Shown one piece after another: positions 1-11,893 of a stretch of 64,000 nucleotides of DNA (the first letter of the stretch is position 1; each line of letters starts with the position of its first letter). Source of the stretch: Crotalaria pallida (Eukaryota > Streptophyta > Magnoliopsida > Fabales > Fabaceae); assembly GCA_037953625.1 (NCBI GenBank), contig CM075656.1:65677001-65741000 (forward strand), written 5' to 3'. A model generated the notes under the pieces. It searched no databases and was not told where the DNA came from. It saw only the letters and a list, made by a program, of their open reading frames with translations. A program made the position numbers and the translations under genes.

Positions 1-1169
1 AGTAATACCCAACCGGCTTTCACTTCATCCCGTGTTCCTTTCAACAAGATTCGCTTAGTATCTATTTGCCCATGGGCTTGAAGATACTTCCAAGCCTCAT
101 CGCATAATCGCCGTTCGGCTTTCGTGAGCTCGGTCTTATAATTAAATTGATATAGAGCAGGCCATCGGGTATAAATATCAGTCGTCCAACTCAGAGGGAA
201 TCGAGGCACAATCTTAACCACCCCATCAACAACAACTTGTTCCATGAACCAACATTCCCCAATTCCCGTATGCTCATACTGGAAGAAGAGAGGCTTGAAG
301 GATTTCCATGAATCGGTTACCTTGGCGAACAGGGCATGCTCCCTCCGAGCCTTTAGCGATACCCAAAGTCCCTTTGAATCACCAAATTTGTTCACTTGTG
401 GGGCGTACAACCAGAAGAAAGACCGCAGTGTTGCCGTCAAATCCTCGGCATCGCAAAACTGCTGAAAAGCTCGGACGAATGCCCAGCCGCTCGGATGTAG
501 TTGAATCGGAGCGATGCCTAAATGGTTTAGAACTTCCATTTCAAAGGTGGAGAAGGGCATCCGAGTGGCAATTCTAGTGGCTATTTCTTCATAGAAATAG
601 AAAAATTTTCTACCTTCAGGTACTTGTAAGCATATCCAATCATCAATGCCTAAAGGTCTCAACACAAAGTCCGAGGCGTTCCCATCAGCGCTCGGTGGTG
701 TCAAAGTCGGTCGGAGATGATTGAGACTATTTTCCGTCAGCAGTGACGGTCTTGTTCCTAGTACCTCCCGATCGAAAACGGCATCATACTGCGCGTGATT
801 GGGTGGCAAAGGATACTCTTCTGGGTTGGTAACACACCTGCGTTCCACCATATCTGGGGAAAAAGCAAAAGGCTCGGCGTTAGAATTTTTTATGGCACGT
901 GTTTTAATTTTAAAATTAAGGCCGAGCCCTGGACTTTTTTCCCTTATCCTTGGTGGACTTCCTAAAGGTTTTTTCTCGGTGTGATGGTCGAGGTTAATCC
1001 TAACCTGAGCACGGCGCTCAGCGAACCTATAAGCCAACAACCACCTATTCTCTTCTACCGAGTTAGAAGGGTACACTATGGTTAACGGTTTTGCCTCGTC
1101 TGACTCGTCGAACCTTTGACCACAAGGGGGGACAGGAGGATCTACAGTATCAGAACTATCAGAACTCAT
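1..1169 (-). CDS. Transposase_28-like antisense ORF of a Ty3/gypsy (Tat-type) element, partial
   Basis: Seen: an uninterrupted reading frame of about 389 codons runs from the ATG at 1169 off the left edge of the window, so the C-terminus is missing. Upstream codons stay open to a stop at 1272-1274 but contain no other in-frame ATG. The N-terminus is Ser/Asp-rich; then comes a conserved-looking core (about residues 220-300) with motifs WAFVRAFQQFC, SFFWLYAPQ and WVSLKARREHALF. Known: this core resembles the plant family named putative gypsy-type transposon (Transposase_28). Such ORFs are carried antisense between pol and the 3' LTR of some Tat-lineage Ty3/gypsy elements. Context agrees: a plus-strand polypurine tract and LTR follow at 1880-2529, so this ORF is antisense to its element. 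Its biochemical role is unknown. The intact frame suggests a young insertion or selection. A possible 5' leader intron has a donor CAG/GTAACT near 1415-1422. Confidence 0.75.
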   Translation of the reverse strand, partial: MSSDSSDTVDPPVPPCGQRFDESDEAKPLTIVYPSNSVEENRWLLAYRFAERRAQVRINLDHHTEKKPLGSPPRIREKSPGLGLNFKIKTRAIKNSNAEPFAFSPDMVERRCVTNPEEYPLPPNHAQYDAVFDREVLGTRPSLLTENSLNHLRPTLTPPSADGNASDFVLRPLGIDDWICLQVPEGRKFFYFYEEIATRIATRMPFSTFEMEVLNHLGIAPIQLHPSGWAFVRAFQQFCDAEDLTATLRSFFWLYAPQVNKFGDSKGLWVSLKARREHALFAKVTDSWKSFKPLFFQYEHTGIGECWFMEQVVVDGVVKIVPRFPLSWTTDIYTRWPALYQFNYKTELTKAERRLCDEAWKYLQAHGQIDTKRILLKGTRDEVKAGWVL

Positions 1170-1274
1170 TTCTATGGAAAAACCAGAATCGCTATCGCTA
1201 GAAGGTTCTTCTCCTATTCTCCTACAAAGTTCGTGGTAAATCCTCTTCCAATCCCTCCAGTCATTCGTGATTTA

Positions 1275-1889
1275 GAAAACAAAAAAGCCAAAACACTATC
1301 TACCCAGAACAAAAAACCCCAAAATCCCTGCAAAACCCAGAAATACGAAACCCTTTCAACAAATAGAAAAAAGAGAGCAGAACCAGAAATTGAGTGGTTG
1401 AAGAAGAGGAAGGAGTTACCTGCTTTCAATTATTGGGAAGATTGACTCTGGTAGAAGATTGCGGGCTCTGAAGCGTGAATAGTAGAAAGGAGTTTGAGAG
1501 TGGAAAGGAGTTTGAGAGAGAAAATAGATTGAAGTCTGACTCTGAGGATAAGAAATGAATGTGGAGTAGTAAGAAGAAGATCAAGAGATTCGAACTATTG
1601 AAGGAAACCTTTCAGTTTCCCTCTATAAGTTCGAATGGGCCCAAAGCCCACTAAACTACCCAACCACTCACACAATGAGACGTGGCGGTTGCTAAGGACG
1701 TTTTTTCAAATTTCAAAATTTGAAATGATTTGGCACAATTTACAAGGAAACGCGTTGTATCTAGAGAACCCAAAATGTCACCTCGAACAGTTGGGATTAT
1801 TACAGCTGTCAAGAGACATCCGAAAAGATCAACCCTAAACACATGCTACCTCGTCACAGACTTCTCAAAGTCTTACGAGCTGGGGGGCT
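1275..1889. other. Spacer between antisense ORF and 3' LTR, with polypurine tract
   Basis: There is no convincing coding sequence here. On the minus strand it would be the promoter and leader of the antisense ORF; ACTTATAGAGG near 1620-1630 (minus strand) is a possible TATA element. On the plus strand the purine run TGGGGGG at 1881-1887, inside ACGAGCTGGGGGGCT, sits directly before the LTR start and serves as the polypurine tract of the gypsy element. Confidence 0.55.
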
Positions 1890-2529
1890 TGTAGGGTCTG
1901 CCGACCAGACACGGATTCAAGCCTTATCAAAGGGATTTTCTAAGGGCACATACCTCGGTTCACCTAAAATAAACGTCCCTCGCTCGGACTCATGGACTCC
2001 AAGTATAATCAAAGGGTTAGGCTCGGACTTGATGGAGCCGAGCCTCATCCTCAGTCCTCAATCCATCAGGCTCGGGACCCTGGGCCGAGATACACCGTCG
2101 GCTTGTGGATAGACTCAGTCTTATCAAAGATTCTTATCCCTTCCGCAAATCTCTCCTAGATTCTCGCTAACAGCCTAGACATGAGATCTTCAGCTTATCC
2201 TAACCAGATTCTTAGAGCATAAACTTCCGGTATTATCTCAACAGAGTCCTGGTTCAGCACGGCTCTGATATAGGGCCCAAACGGCCCATATCAGCCTCCT
2301 TCAAACCCTATAAATAGCTCATAACAGCTAGAGTTTCAGGTACGTACTCTCATCCCTAAGTTGACACTCTGCACACACTGGTTGACTAGGGAAAACTTGC
2401 TTTTCCCAACTGGAACTGCAGAAATACCGTAAGGTCACAGATAAACACTTGATCCTCTCTTGAACTCCTGATTGCCATAATCTTGAGGGCTTAGAGGGTT
2501 AAGGACATATAGTGTTCGAGGACACTACA
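1890..2529 (+). mobile_element. 3' LTR of a Ty3/gypsy element
   Basis: The 640-bp block starts TGTAG and ends CTACA, perfect 5-bp inverted ends, and is immediately preceded by a polypurine tract. It holds a TATA box (CTATAAATAG, 2308-2317) about 220 bp from its right end, as expected for an LTR promoter on the plus strand. The 5' LTR and the gag-pol part lie outside the window. Its right edge abuts copia-type sequence exactly, so the gypsy element appears to have inserted into the older copia element. Confidence 0.75.
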
Positions 2530-2861
2530 TTACTTTTTGATAATGCCAAAAGGGGAAGAAAAGGTTGTTTTGTTGTTTTTATATAGGCTGAGCAAAGTTG
2601 TTGAAGATAGGGGGAGAATCAAGCTTATCTCAATTGAATTTCAAATGTCAAAAGCATTTATTGAGGGGGAGCAAGAGTCTCACCAAGTGATCAAATGGTT
2701 CAAGCATCAACAACTTCAAACAACTTATCTCAATTGGATTTCAAATGTCGAAAGCATTTATTGAGGGGGAGCAAGAGTCTCACCAAGTGATCAAATGGTT
2801 CAAGCATCAACAACTTCAAACAACTTCAAAACATGTTTGTCATTTTCAAAAAGGGGGAGAT
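2530..2861 (+). mobile_element. 3' internal remnant of a Ty1/copia (SIRE-like) element
   Basis: Sequence rich in purine runs (AAAAGGGGAAG, GAGGGGGAGCAAGAG) leads to a polypurine tract AAAAAGGGGGAGA directly before an LTR at 2862. This layout, a non-coding stretch between pol and the 3' LTR, is typical of SIRE/Maximus copia elements. It contains two tandem copies of a 100-bp unit (2624-2723 and 2724-2823). No pol coding sequence remains in the window. The left edge is cut by the gypsy LTR. Confidence 0.65.
2624..2823 (+). repeat. 100-bp tandem duplication before the copia polypurine tract
   Basis: Two adjacent copies, period exactly 100 bp, differ at only a few positions (for example GAATTTC against GGATTTC). 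Each contains the purine-rich GAGGGGGAGCAAGAG, so the element carries extra polypurine-like tracts upstream of the true one at about 2849-2860. Confidence 0.9.
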
Positions 2862-4511
2862 TGTTAGATCCAGTGAGAAGGTTTTAATAATGACAAAGGT
2901 TTTGAACAAGCTACAAATGTTTTGATCAAGCTCAAGGCATGAAGAAGTTCAACAAACAAACAACAATCAACAATGATGAAGAGAGCAAGCTCATGAAGAT
3001 TCATTTGTGTATTTTATTGTAATATCTTTAGTTTGAGTATTTTAGTTTGATGAGTTTGGGTAGAGTTATTAGAGGGTAGTGAATCTCTATCAAGTGCATG
3101 ATTATATTATAATTTGAGTTTTCACTTAACCTAAAATCAATAGGTGGCTTAAACGTTTGAAAGAAAAGGTTTAGATTTGAGAAAACAAGTTTTTAGAAGT
3201 GTTTTACAGTGGCTAATCGATTAATTGATTGAGCTAATCGATTAACACACATCTTACAGTAGTTAATCGATTAAGACAAGGAGTTAATCGATTAACACCT
3301 GTAGAACTGGTTTTTAAAATACGTTTTTCACTTCTCAAAATCAGTTTTTAAGTTTCCTAACTCTTGGTTATTCTATATAAACCTTTTCCTAATCATTGTG
3401 ATTACATAGAACATCATTTTTCATATCAATTTTACAAAGATCAAAGCCACACTATTCTCTCTCACTTTCTCATAGATCAAAGCTAAGCTTTCATTTTCAT
3501 ATTCTTTGATCAAGAATCTTTGAATCTCATGTGTTGATATTTTCATAGTTCTTGAAAGAGATTCATAGGATTGTTATTGTTTTTCTATTTGGTGTAATCA
3601 TTGCAAGGAGGCAAACATTCTACAACAAAGGAAGTCTTGGTGGTTGTTCATCAAGCAAAATCGTCTTGGAAGTCTTATTGTGTTGACAAACAATTTGGAA
3701 GTCTTGTTGTGAGGATTCGACAAGCAATTGGAAGACTTGTTGTGGGGATATCACCAAGCAAGGGAAGGTTAGATTAGATTTCAATAGGGTTGCAAGACAA
3801 GAGTGTGGTATCTCTTGGAGGCTATCAAGAAGGGAGTCTTGAAAGGCATTTGCTTGTAATTTGAGAACTCTAATTCCTTTAGTGAAGAATCTCTCTTGGT
3901 TGAAGAGGGGACTGGATGTAGCTCATGGTGGTTGTGAGTGAACCAGGATAAATCACTGTGCAGTATCTCTATTCCCTTAACTCTTTATATGCTTGTCATT
4001 TCATATGGTTCTTGGTTGAAAACCTAAAAAAGATTGATTTTCATAATTGAATGAATTAAGCTTTTAATTGTGCAAATTGAATTGGGAAAATCATTTTCAT
4101 AATCTAGGTAATCAATAAGAATATTGGTGTTAATCAATTCCGCCTAATCTCTGATCTTATGTGTTAATTGATTGATTTTCGTTTTCGATTGAAAAGTGAT
4201 TTTTCAGTTTTAACAGTGATTAATCGATTAACTGAAGGTGTTAATCGATTAAGCAAAAATCAGCTTTCAGGCACTAATCGATTAACTGATCTGATTAATC
4301 GATTAACTCAAAGTTTTACAAAGGATTAATCGATTAATTGAAGGCTTAATCGATTAAGGGCTGAAACATTTTGTAAAAATCATTTGTTTTAATTGTTTTG
4401 ATTTGTTTCTTTCGAAAATCTTTCAAGGTTTCTTAAACACCTATTCAACCCCCCTTCTAGGTCTTCTCCTAGGGTTTCTTGGTTATTCACCCACCGATTG
4501 TAGTTCTTACA
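2862..4511 (+). mobile_element. 3' LTR of a Ty1/copia (SIRE-like) element
   Basis: The block starts TGTTAGAT right after the polypurine tract and probably ends TTCTTACA at 4511, giving about 1,650 bp with imperfect inverted ends. A TATA box (CTATATAAAC) is at 3373-3382. The stretch TTCAACCCCCCTTCTAG near the right end is common in legume copia LTRs. Ten copies of the palindrome TAATCGATTA lie in two clusters, four at about 3213-3297 and six at about 4219-4357. The exact right border is inferred. Confidence 0.7.
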
Positions 4512-5640
4512 AACACCACCTCGTCGCTATCACAATCACCAAGACAACAATGATGGGCGAGGAGGGGAAGCACGATCTCGTCGCGATCACCCTCGATGCC
4601 TCCACCAACCCCAAGCGTCACGAGTCTAGGCTAGCGGGCTTGGGCTGCTGGTGGTTCGCGGGTCTCGGCTTATGCTAGTGTCAAAGAGGGGTGCCGACAA
4701 TGGAAGAGAGGTTGGCCGAGAGAGGATTGGGTGGGGAGAAAAAGAGAAGTAGAGAGAGAAATGCTTAGCTCCAAATGATGGAGAAGGCAAGGTAGGGCTT
4801 CGAGTTCCAATTTTTTTATTTTAAATTTTTAGAAAGTCAAATTATTAAAATAACCTTTTTCATTAACACTTGTTTTTACAAAATATATGACAAATTATTA
4901 AAATAACCTTTTTCATTAACACTTGTTTTTACAAAATATATGATGATATTTTTTCTAATATAATTCGGTACAATATATTAAAGTATTCCAACTGAAAAAT
5001 CTCTTTACACATATTAGCAAATCTCATTAAATAATACTTTTATTTCTTGTAGAAAAAAAACTTAAATCTAACAACCACGATGCTGAGCAGAATTTCCCAA
5101 AAGTCATGTATAAATTTGCGAATCCAATGGCAATACTAGCGCTCATGTGTAACATACAATCAAACATCTTTAATGAAAATAAGAGTACATAAAATATCTG
5201 ACATGTATTGTTTTGGTTGACATAAAACCTTATTTTTATGTGTTGTTTTTAGTTGACCACAACCTAAATAGTAGAAGCAAAAAGAGTTACCTTGTCGATC
5301 TCTCACGTAATTCATCTTTAGCATCATCCATTAAGAGCAATAAGTGTTGGAGTGATGGAGATTAAAGAGACATTGATGAGGTTTAAAGAAGTAGAAGGGT
5401 TTTAGAGTGGTTTTTGGGGTGGAGGAAAAAAAATAAAGATTTTAGGATTGAAGGGAGAAAACAAGCAAAAAGAAATTGAAAAGATGAAAATTTTTCATAT
5501 GAGGATAAAATTGGAATTTTTCTTTGCAATGAGGCGGCATTGTATTTTTATGGGATGGCAAAATAAAAACGCTAATGTTGTGGTAATCTAATGATCTTGT
5601 TAAACTCCAAGGTAGATAAGAATTTTATCCAAGAATACTG
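4512..5640. other. Flank of the copia LTR: GC-richer patch, 53-bp tandem repeat, AT-rich spacer
   Basis: 4512-4790 is GC-richer than its surroundings (CTCGTCGCGATCACC and similar) and may be a gene fragment, but no family is recognised. At 4838-4943 a 53-bp unit occurs twice in tandem. The remainder is AT-rich with no supported gene. Confidence 0.5.
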
Positions 5641-8600
5641 CCCATATGATATATACTTTATCTCATTTGAAATATAAATAAAAAAAATATATATTTCTTG
5701 ATTTAAAATATAAAAAATATTAACTAACATTTTTAAATTTTGTTTCATTCCCAATGTAATTTTCTTAAAATATTTTTCAAAAGTGGTTATCTCATTTAAT
5801 TTTGTTTTATTTTCAATGTTATTTTCCTAAAATACCTTTATTTTTTTATATAATTTTTTTTTACAGAGAAATATGTAATTCATTTAAGAAGAAAAGATAG
5901 TACAATCAAAACCAGCAATATCAAAACAAAATACATAGATTTCAGACAAACATCATTAAGAAAAGAAAAGTAGTCTACACCAGTCTTCCAAGAACGGACA
6001 TGTATCATCAACCTCTTCCTAAAGCGATCTCGAACAAGAGATTTAACAGCCTTAATTTTCAAGACAACAATCTCATCAATACTGGAAGTAAGCACTTTTC
6101 GGCGACAAGGAATCTCACGTATGTGAAGAGAGATCCGTTGGGCAGAAGCCGAGTTAGAAGTCAGCAAGGAAAGAACTGTCACGAACAACAACGTGTTTCC
6201 AGTTATTTTAAAAGAGAAGGGAACCATCAGATCTAGAAACTGCAACAACACACAAGTTATTTTTTTTATATAAATTTAAGAAAACTGGATATAATCAACT
6301 AATCTCCTTAATAAATATGAAATTATTTGTTTTCCTTATATTTCAAACTAGATGGAGCAGTGATTTTGGAGGTTATTACTTATCAGAACCACTAAATAAT
6401 CTTAATCGAAAATGACTGCACATTTACACCTATCTAAAAATTTTCAAATAATTCAAATATCCATAAAATTAATTTTACCAACATTAAAAAATAAGTGTAA
6501 GAAATTAAAGCATAAGAAAGGAATTTAATAGTAACCAACAATGATACAGTAGCAATTAGCAAGTAACGAAATGAGAGTTGAGAAATTTTCAAGGCAATAA
6601 ATTATTTGATTTAATGCTATACAAATCAAAGACTTATCAACTAGTAACATTAAAAATAGGCTTTCACAAATCTAAGTCATTCAAAAAAAAAATCGAATAT
6701 ACCTTGAATTTCAATCTTAGCAAATTAAAATCAAATTTGTCCGAATTTCATCCAATGATTTAGATTTATCAAAGTCACAATTTTTGAAGTCGAAGCCACC
6801 CAATCGAAATCCTAATCTATGGGTAAGCTATGGCAATCCCTAACACATGGATATTAATGTGTGGTAATTTCTCCCTCTCCCTACCTTTCTCTTTCTGGAT
6901 TTTTTGGATCCCCTTTCCATTTCTTCTCCTATTTTTAGTCAGTGGTCAATAATATATGTGGTCTTTGTATTTAAAAAGTGTATAATTATTAGGTCACAAA
7001 GGTTCTTATTATGGAAAAGAAGGGAGAAAAGTCACAAAGCTAAGCGTGATAAAAAAAAAAGGAGACAGATGGTGCCACAAAGGAGCTCTTGCTGAGCAAA
7101 AGTTAAACAGGGAGCTAGCTTAATTAGGCAACATTATTTTGGCCATAGAAAAGTTGAAAACAATTTAGCCGGCTAATGAAAATAAGCTCTAAGTTATGAG
7201 GTGAAGGCATCCGAATCTGAACATATCACTAAAATTCAAATGCCTTGTAGAGCCAATTCCGAAGTTTAAAACCACTATTTTCTTGCTACATATATTCTAT
7301 CACGTAAAGGCCTATGGCCGGCTTTCAAAACACCCCCAGCTTGAATCGTGAAGCCATTTAGATTTGCATTATTGCATATACTATTATATAATATTCCAAA
7401 GGGCTAAAATATTGGCTCGTGATTATCCTAAGTTTAAATCAAATGTCACTTTTTAACTACTGTACAATTACTATAATGATGATTCTATGAATGTGACATA
7501 ACTAGTTTTAACTATCCAGAATCCACTGGCCATAATCTTTCATGAACCAAATGAACTAATAAAATGGCCTCAACCTTTTAATTTTCCTTTTTATAAGGGA
7601 AAATAGGAAACTAAGTGCTACTTAGGACTAAAATATAAGTGAACACGAATCAATGATTTCAATTTAAATTTATTTTATTTTTAAAAATGAATCAAGGATT
7701 TTGATTCCTCACAAACTTGTATTTTGATTTCTTGATTATTATCTCTATGGACAATGTGTGTCTATATATATATATAACTTAATCTACAACGAAAGTGATA
7801 GATAATTTAGTACCTGTTTGGATGTGCGTTCCCCCAACGCAAACATAAAAACTACAGAGAGGTGACTTTACATGGAACATGCGTTTGGAAGGGTTTGAAC
7901 GCTTAAATAAACACACCCTTAGTTGGCCATGTCAATTTAGTTTTCAAAGGACATAAACGGTTTAAGTGATGGAAACAACAATTGTATTCACATATAATAA
8001 AGCATTTATAGAGAAATGACAGATCTGGGCAAATCTCTTGTGAATAACCGATAGAAAAAAAAAGTTGAAGGGGGATATACTGTACTTATTGCTCCCGACG
8101 ACTGATCTCTTATGGAATTAATGGGCCACCCAAAGCCAACTCATCAAACCTAGCTAGCTAGATAGCTAGACCTAAACAATGCAAAAGTTACAAATTAGGA
8201 CCACATCTACCTCAAATAACACAATTTATATTAAAAAAAAATGTTACGTGAATATTTATATGTTTAACACTAATTTTTTGGTTAAGGAATAATGGATTTT
8301 TTTTTAAAAAAATAAATTAAAGAATCCACCATTTTTTATCTAAAGTAATAAGTGTTGATCTTAAATATCACACTTGATATCAAAAACTAACAATGAACAA
8401 CTCACTTCCACTTGCAGTCGTGAGAATATAAAATTAGAAAAACAGTTGAGACATTACCAAAAATACATAGGTGGTTGTTAAAATATTGGCATGCTTTGGC
8501 CACCATCCCCATTAAACATTTTTATTTTGCTTGCACCCTCCTATTTTGAGAAAAAAAAATTGAGCAAAAAGAGGTATGTAGAAAAGCAAGAAAGATGCTA

Positions 8601-10169
8601 TAATCACACCATAGAAGAAGAATTCAAGAATAATGCTGCTCCGAAAAAAGAAAAAAGAATTCAAGAATAATAATAATGCTATGTAAACATTCTCGAGGTC
8701 TCCATTACCTCTCATAACATTTAGATGAAAGGACCAGAATGCAAGTTTGTGAAACATTAAGACTATGCTTCCTCCTTTAATATAGGACACCATTTTCATA
8801 GAATTTGTGTCACTTTTTATAAATCGTTTTAGAATATTTAGGTAGTATTAAAGAGTTTATTTCCAAATACACCCCTCATAATTGCATAGGAGAGAAATGA
8901 ATAGAGTTGTAAAGTTTTAAATATAGGTAACTTTGGAATGACAATATATTTTTTGATAAAATTTAGAGTAATAATTACTTTTCTTAATCTGCGTGAATTA
9001 TGTAAAAACGACTTATATCAAGGAACAGAGAGAGTAATATCAAAAGTTATGAGTACGAGGTGATTTATAAATTTGAATAGTATTACGAGTTTTATTGTCA
9101 ATAAGAGTTAATTCGATTAATTAAGTTGCAAAATATAAAATGTAAATATCCAAATTCAAATATTTGAAAGTGCACTCTTTATCCATTTCTTTTAAAGTTT
9201 GCTTTAATTTTTTTATGAGTTCTATTATTTTAAAATTAATTTTTCAATATCATACGTATTTGAGATAGTAGAATACATACATTTAAATTTTTTTAGAAGA
9301 GTATAGATCAGATTTACTTTTAAATCTGTTTAACCTTTTACTATTTTCTATACATAATGTATTTGAAAAAGTACAATAAAAAAAGTCAACAGAATAATAT
9401 GACATTATATATATATTCATGAAAATAGTATGAATTTCTTGCTTTTAGTCTTAAGACTCGATGATAAGATATAAATAAAATAAATTTACACTGAAAAATT
9501 AAACAGTTATAATGTGAAAGATATAATAAATTTATATTCTGAATACCTTTTTACTATTTTTAAAGCAAACCCAAATAGTATTCGAGTAATATTATTCAAA
9601 ACAGGAAAATAACAGAGAGAAAATGAGTGCCACCATATAGTTTACTGTTGGAATGGCAAAAACATAGTAATTTTAGAAAGGGGGAGAGACGGATTGTATA
9701 TGGAAGTGATATCATAGTTCATTTTATGAATAAAAATTAATAGCAAACAGGGGTACATAGTACTTTAAGAAGGTGGAGGGACATTGCAATGTATGAAAGC
9801 CAAAACCTAGTGGTGGTTGGCGTGTACTTCCATTATCATTGGAAAAGATTTCTATTACTTAAATACTTAAAATATTTTATTTTAGGTAATAAATTTGATA
9901 TTTTAACTTTATACAAATAATATATGATTATTTTTGTTTTACCTGGACAACTAGAATGAACAAATCTTTTCTCATTTAAAGGATGTCATAATATCTTTCT
10001 CTATGTATCTTTCTCTATGTATATCGATAATGTTTGTTGTACATCAATTTTGATATTAAAAAAAGACACACACATATATATATATATTATTATATTCATA
10101 AGTTTTATTTTGGTGTAATACTTATGTGTAAGGTCTGATATTCAACTAAGTCGTGTGATGAAAATTCTA
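5641..10169. other. AT-rich intergenic region without a recognised gene
   Basis: About 5650-5880 is a degenerate copy of the MITE-like sequence seen at 17669-17940 (motifs TTTGAAATATAA and CATTTAATTTTGTTT). 5880-6251 holds overlapping ORFs of 123 codons (minus) and 78 codons (plus); neither resembles a known protein. About 7810-7950 contains CCTGTTTGGATGTGCG, possibly part of another short element. The rest is low-complexity AT-rich DNA with TA microsatellites, for example near 7760. Confidence 0.5.
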
Positions 10170-10446
10170 CTCCCTCCGGTTTTATACATAAAACTTTTTT
10201 TTTTGAGGTTTTTATCCTTATTATGTTTATAAGACTTCATTTCAATTTTTTTAATAATATTTAATTACTTTTTTCTACAAACATTTTTATTAACTCTACA
10301 TTTTTTAAAGTCTCAATAATAATTATAACGATAGTTTTGGAAAGTATATCAAATTTTTACATTTCTAATGTCACTAACAAGTTTAATCATTTTCCTTTGT
10401 GAAGAGAAAACTCCCAAAAAGACCTTATAAATAAAATTAGAGGGAG
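10170..10446. mobile_element. Stowaway-type MITE, family A
   Basis: A 277-bp element begins CTCCCTCCGG and ends TAGAGGGAG, flanked on both sides by TA (10168-10169, 10447-10448). Its inside (TCAATAATAATTAT, AATGTCACTAAC) matches the degenerate copies at 18.7-20.8 kb, 25.3 kb and 55.7 kb. Confidence 0.8.
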
Positions 10447-10635
10447 TATTTAACAAAAGTGGTATGGGAATATGCATACAGCTTTTTATTAAAGTAACTG
10501 AAAAAGAAAGAAAAGTAGCTAAAATCATATTTATTAAAAATGTTAGTTGAATTTATTTAATTTTTTTAAATTCATAAAAAAATATATTACTCTTTTTAAA
10601 AAAATTAATTAAAATCAGCACTTTCTAAAAATAGA

Positions 10636-10897
10636 CTCCCTCCGGTTCTTATTACAGGTTACATTCTAGAAGATTTTACTGGTCCTAATTATAAATCACT
10701 TTATATTTCTTATGTATCATTGTCTTTTTTGCCTTTATTAAATATTTTGACTATATATGTATTTTTATTGTTCATTAATGAATGTGAATTTTTCTAGAAA
10801 AGTTGAGAGAATAAAATTATAATATTACAATATATTAAAAAAATTAATTATTTTTTTTACATGTATAATTCAGTTAACTAACAAAGACAGACGGGAG
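10636..10897. mobile_element. Stowaway-type MITE, family B
   Basis: Starts CTCCCTCCGG and ends GACGGGAG; TA follows on the right only. Internal blocks (CTTATTACAGGTTACATTC, TAATTATAAATCACTTTATA) are the reverse complement of the element at 16927-17218, so the two are copies of one family in opposite orientation. Confidence 0.75.
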
Positions 10898-11893
10898 TAT
10901 TACTTTAATTGATGTACAACAACCTTAAAAACAAGAAAATGAGTAACTATGTTCCTTCTGGAACGAATATATGAACAGTTGCACTTTAGGCATTCATTGC
11001 TCTCTCTTCCTTAAACTTTCTCTGTCCTTTTCCTTTGTGTGTAAGTGTGCTTGCTTGTGTTGTGCTTCAAATTCTACCGACATGGCTCCAACCTAATGGG
11101 ATTTTAGTCTGCTTCTTCTACTACTTCTCACATGTTAGTGCTCTCCCTTTCTCTGCTTCTTCTTCTTATTCTTATAGCTAACTAATGTTTCATTGGTCTT
11201 CTCAACTCTATCTATTCAGTATTCACCTTGACTTTTATGTTCTTTCCTATGTTTCCTTTTGCTTCTTGTTTCACTGTCTTTGTTTTCTGGTTATGCTGGT
11301 TATTTACTTGGTTTCTGTATCCTGGTTTTGTATTTCATATTATATATACATATATGTATGTATATGTATATGTATATCTATGTTCACTGATTGTACTTCT
11401 TTTTTTTTTTTGTTGGGATGTGTCTTTCATGATTTTAATTCTCATCTAACTTTTGTTTCCTTCTACTTAACTTCACTTTTATGTCCCATATGTGTTTTTA
11501 TTACTAAGGCTTTCTACAATAATCTCAAACTTATTTTGGATTATTATTGATTATTGATCATTGATAAGATGTATGCTTTCCAATTCTGTTCCTCTTTTCT
11601 GATTCTTTATCATGTTGAGAATTGGTTAAATTAAAAATCCATGGTACAACATACTTTTTATGCAGATTTCTCCTTTCTTTTCTTCTCTTTTTTTTTTTTT
11701 TTTTTGGAAAAAAGATTGTTCTTTTAAAGTGTGTATTATTTCTGTCCCTCAGCTTTTATTATATCACTTGTGTTGTTGGTTATCGTTTTCTTTTTTTTTT
11801 TTTTTTTTTTGCCTTTGCTTACAGAAATTGCTTTACTTAGCACAAACTAGATTAACTTAGAAATCATCTTTTGGATCGTTCCGGACGGTGTAT

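Noticed and set aside
4403..4678. 91-codon plus-strand frame at the copia LTR end
   Set aside because: It starts inside the LTR and crosses its border; no recognisable domain.
5880..6251. 123-codon minus-strand frame with hydrophobic ends, and an overlapping 78-codon plus-strand frame
   Set aside because: AT-rich sequence, no family recognised, no splice or promoter context; could be chance.
11888..11893. Two extra codons before the NF-YA ATG
   Set aside because: They would need a GTG start; the ATG at 11894 is the normal plant start and fits the family.
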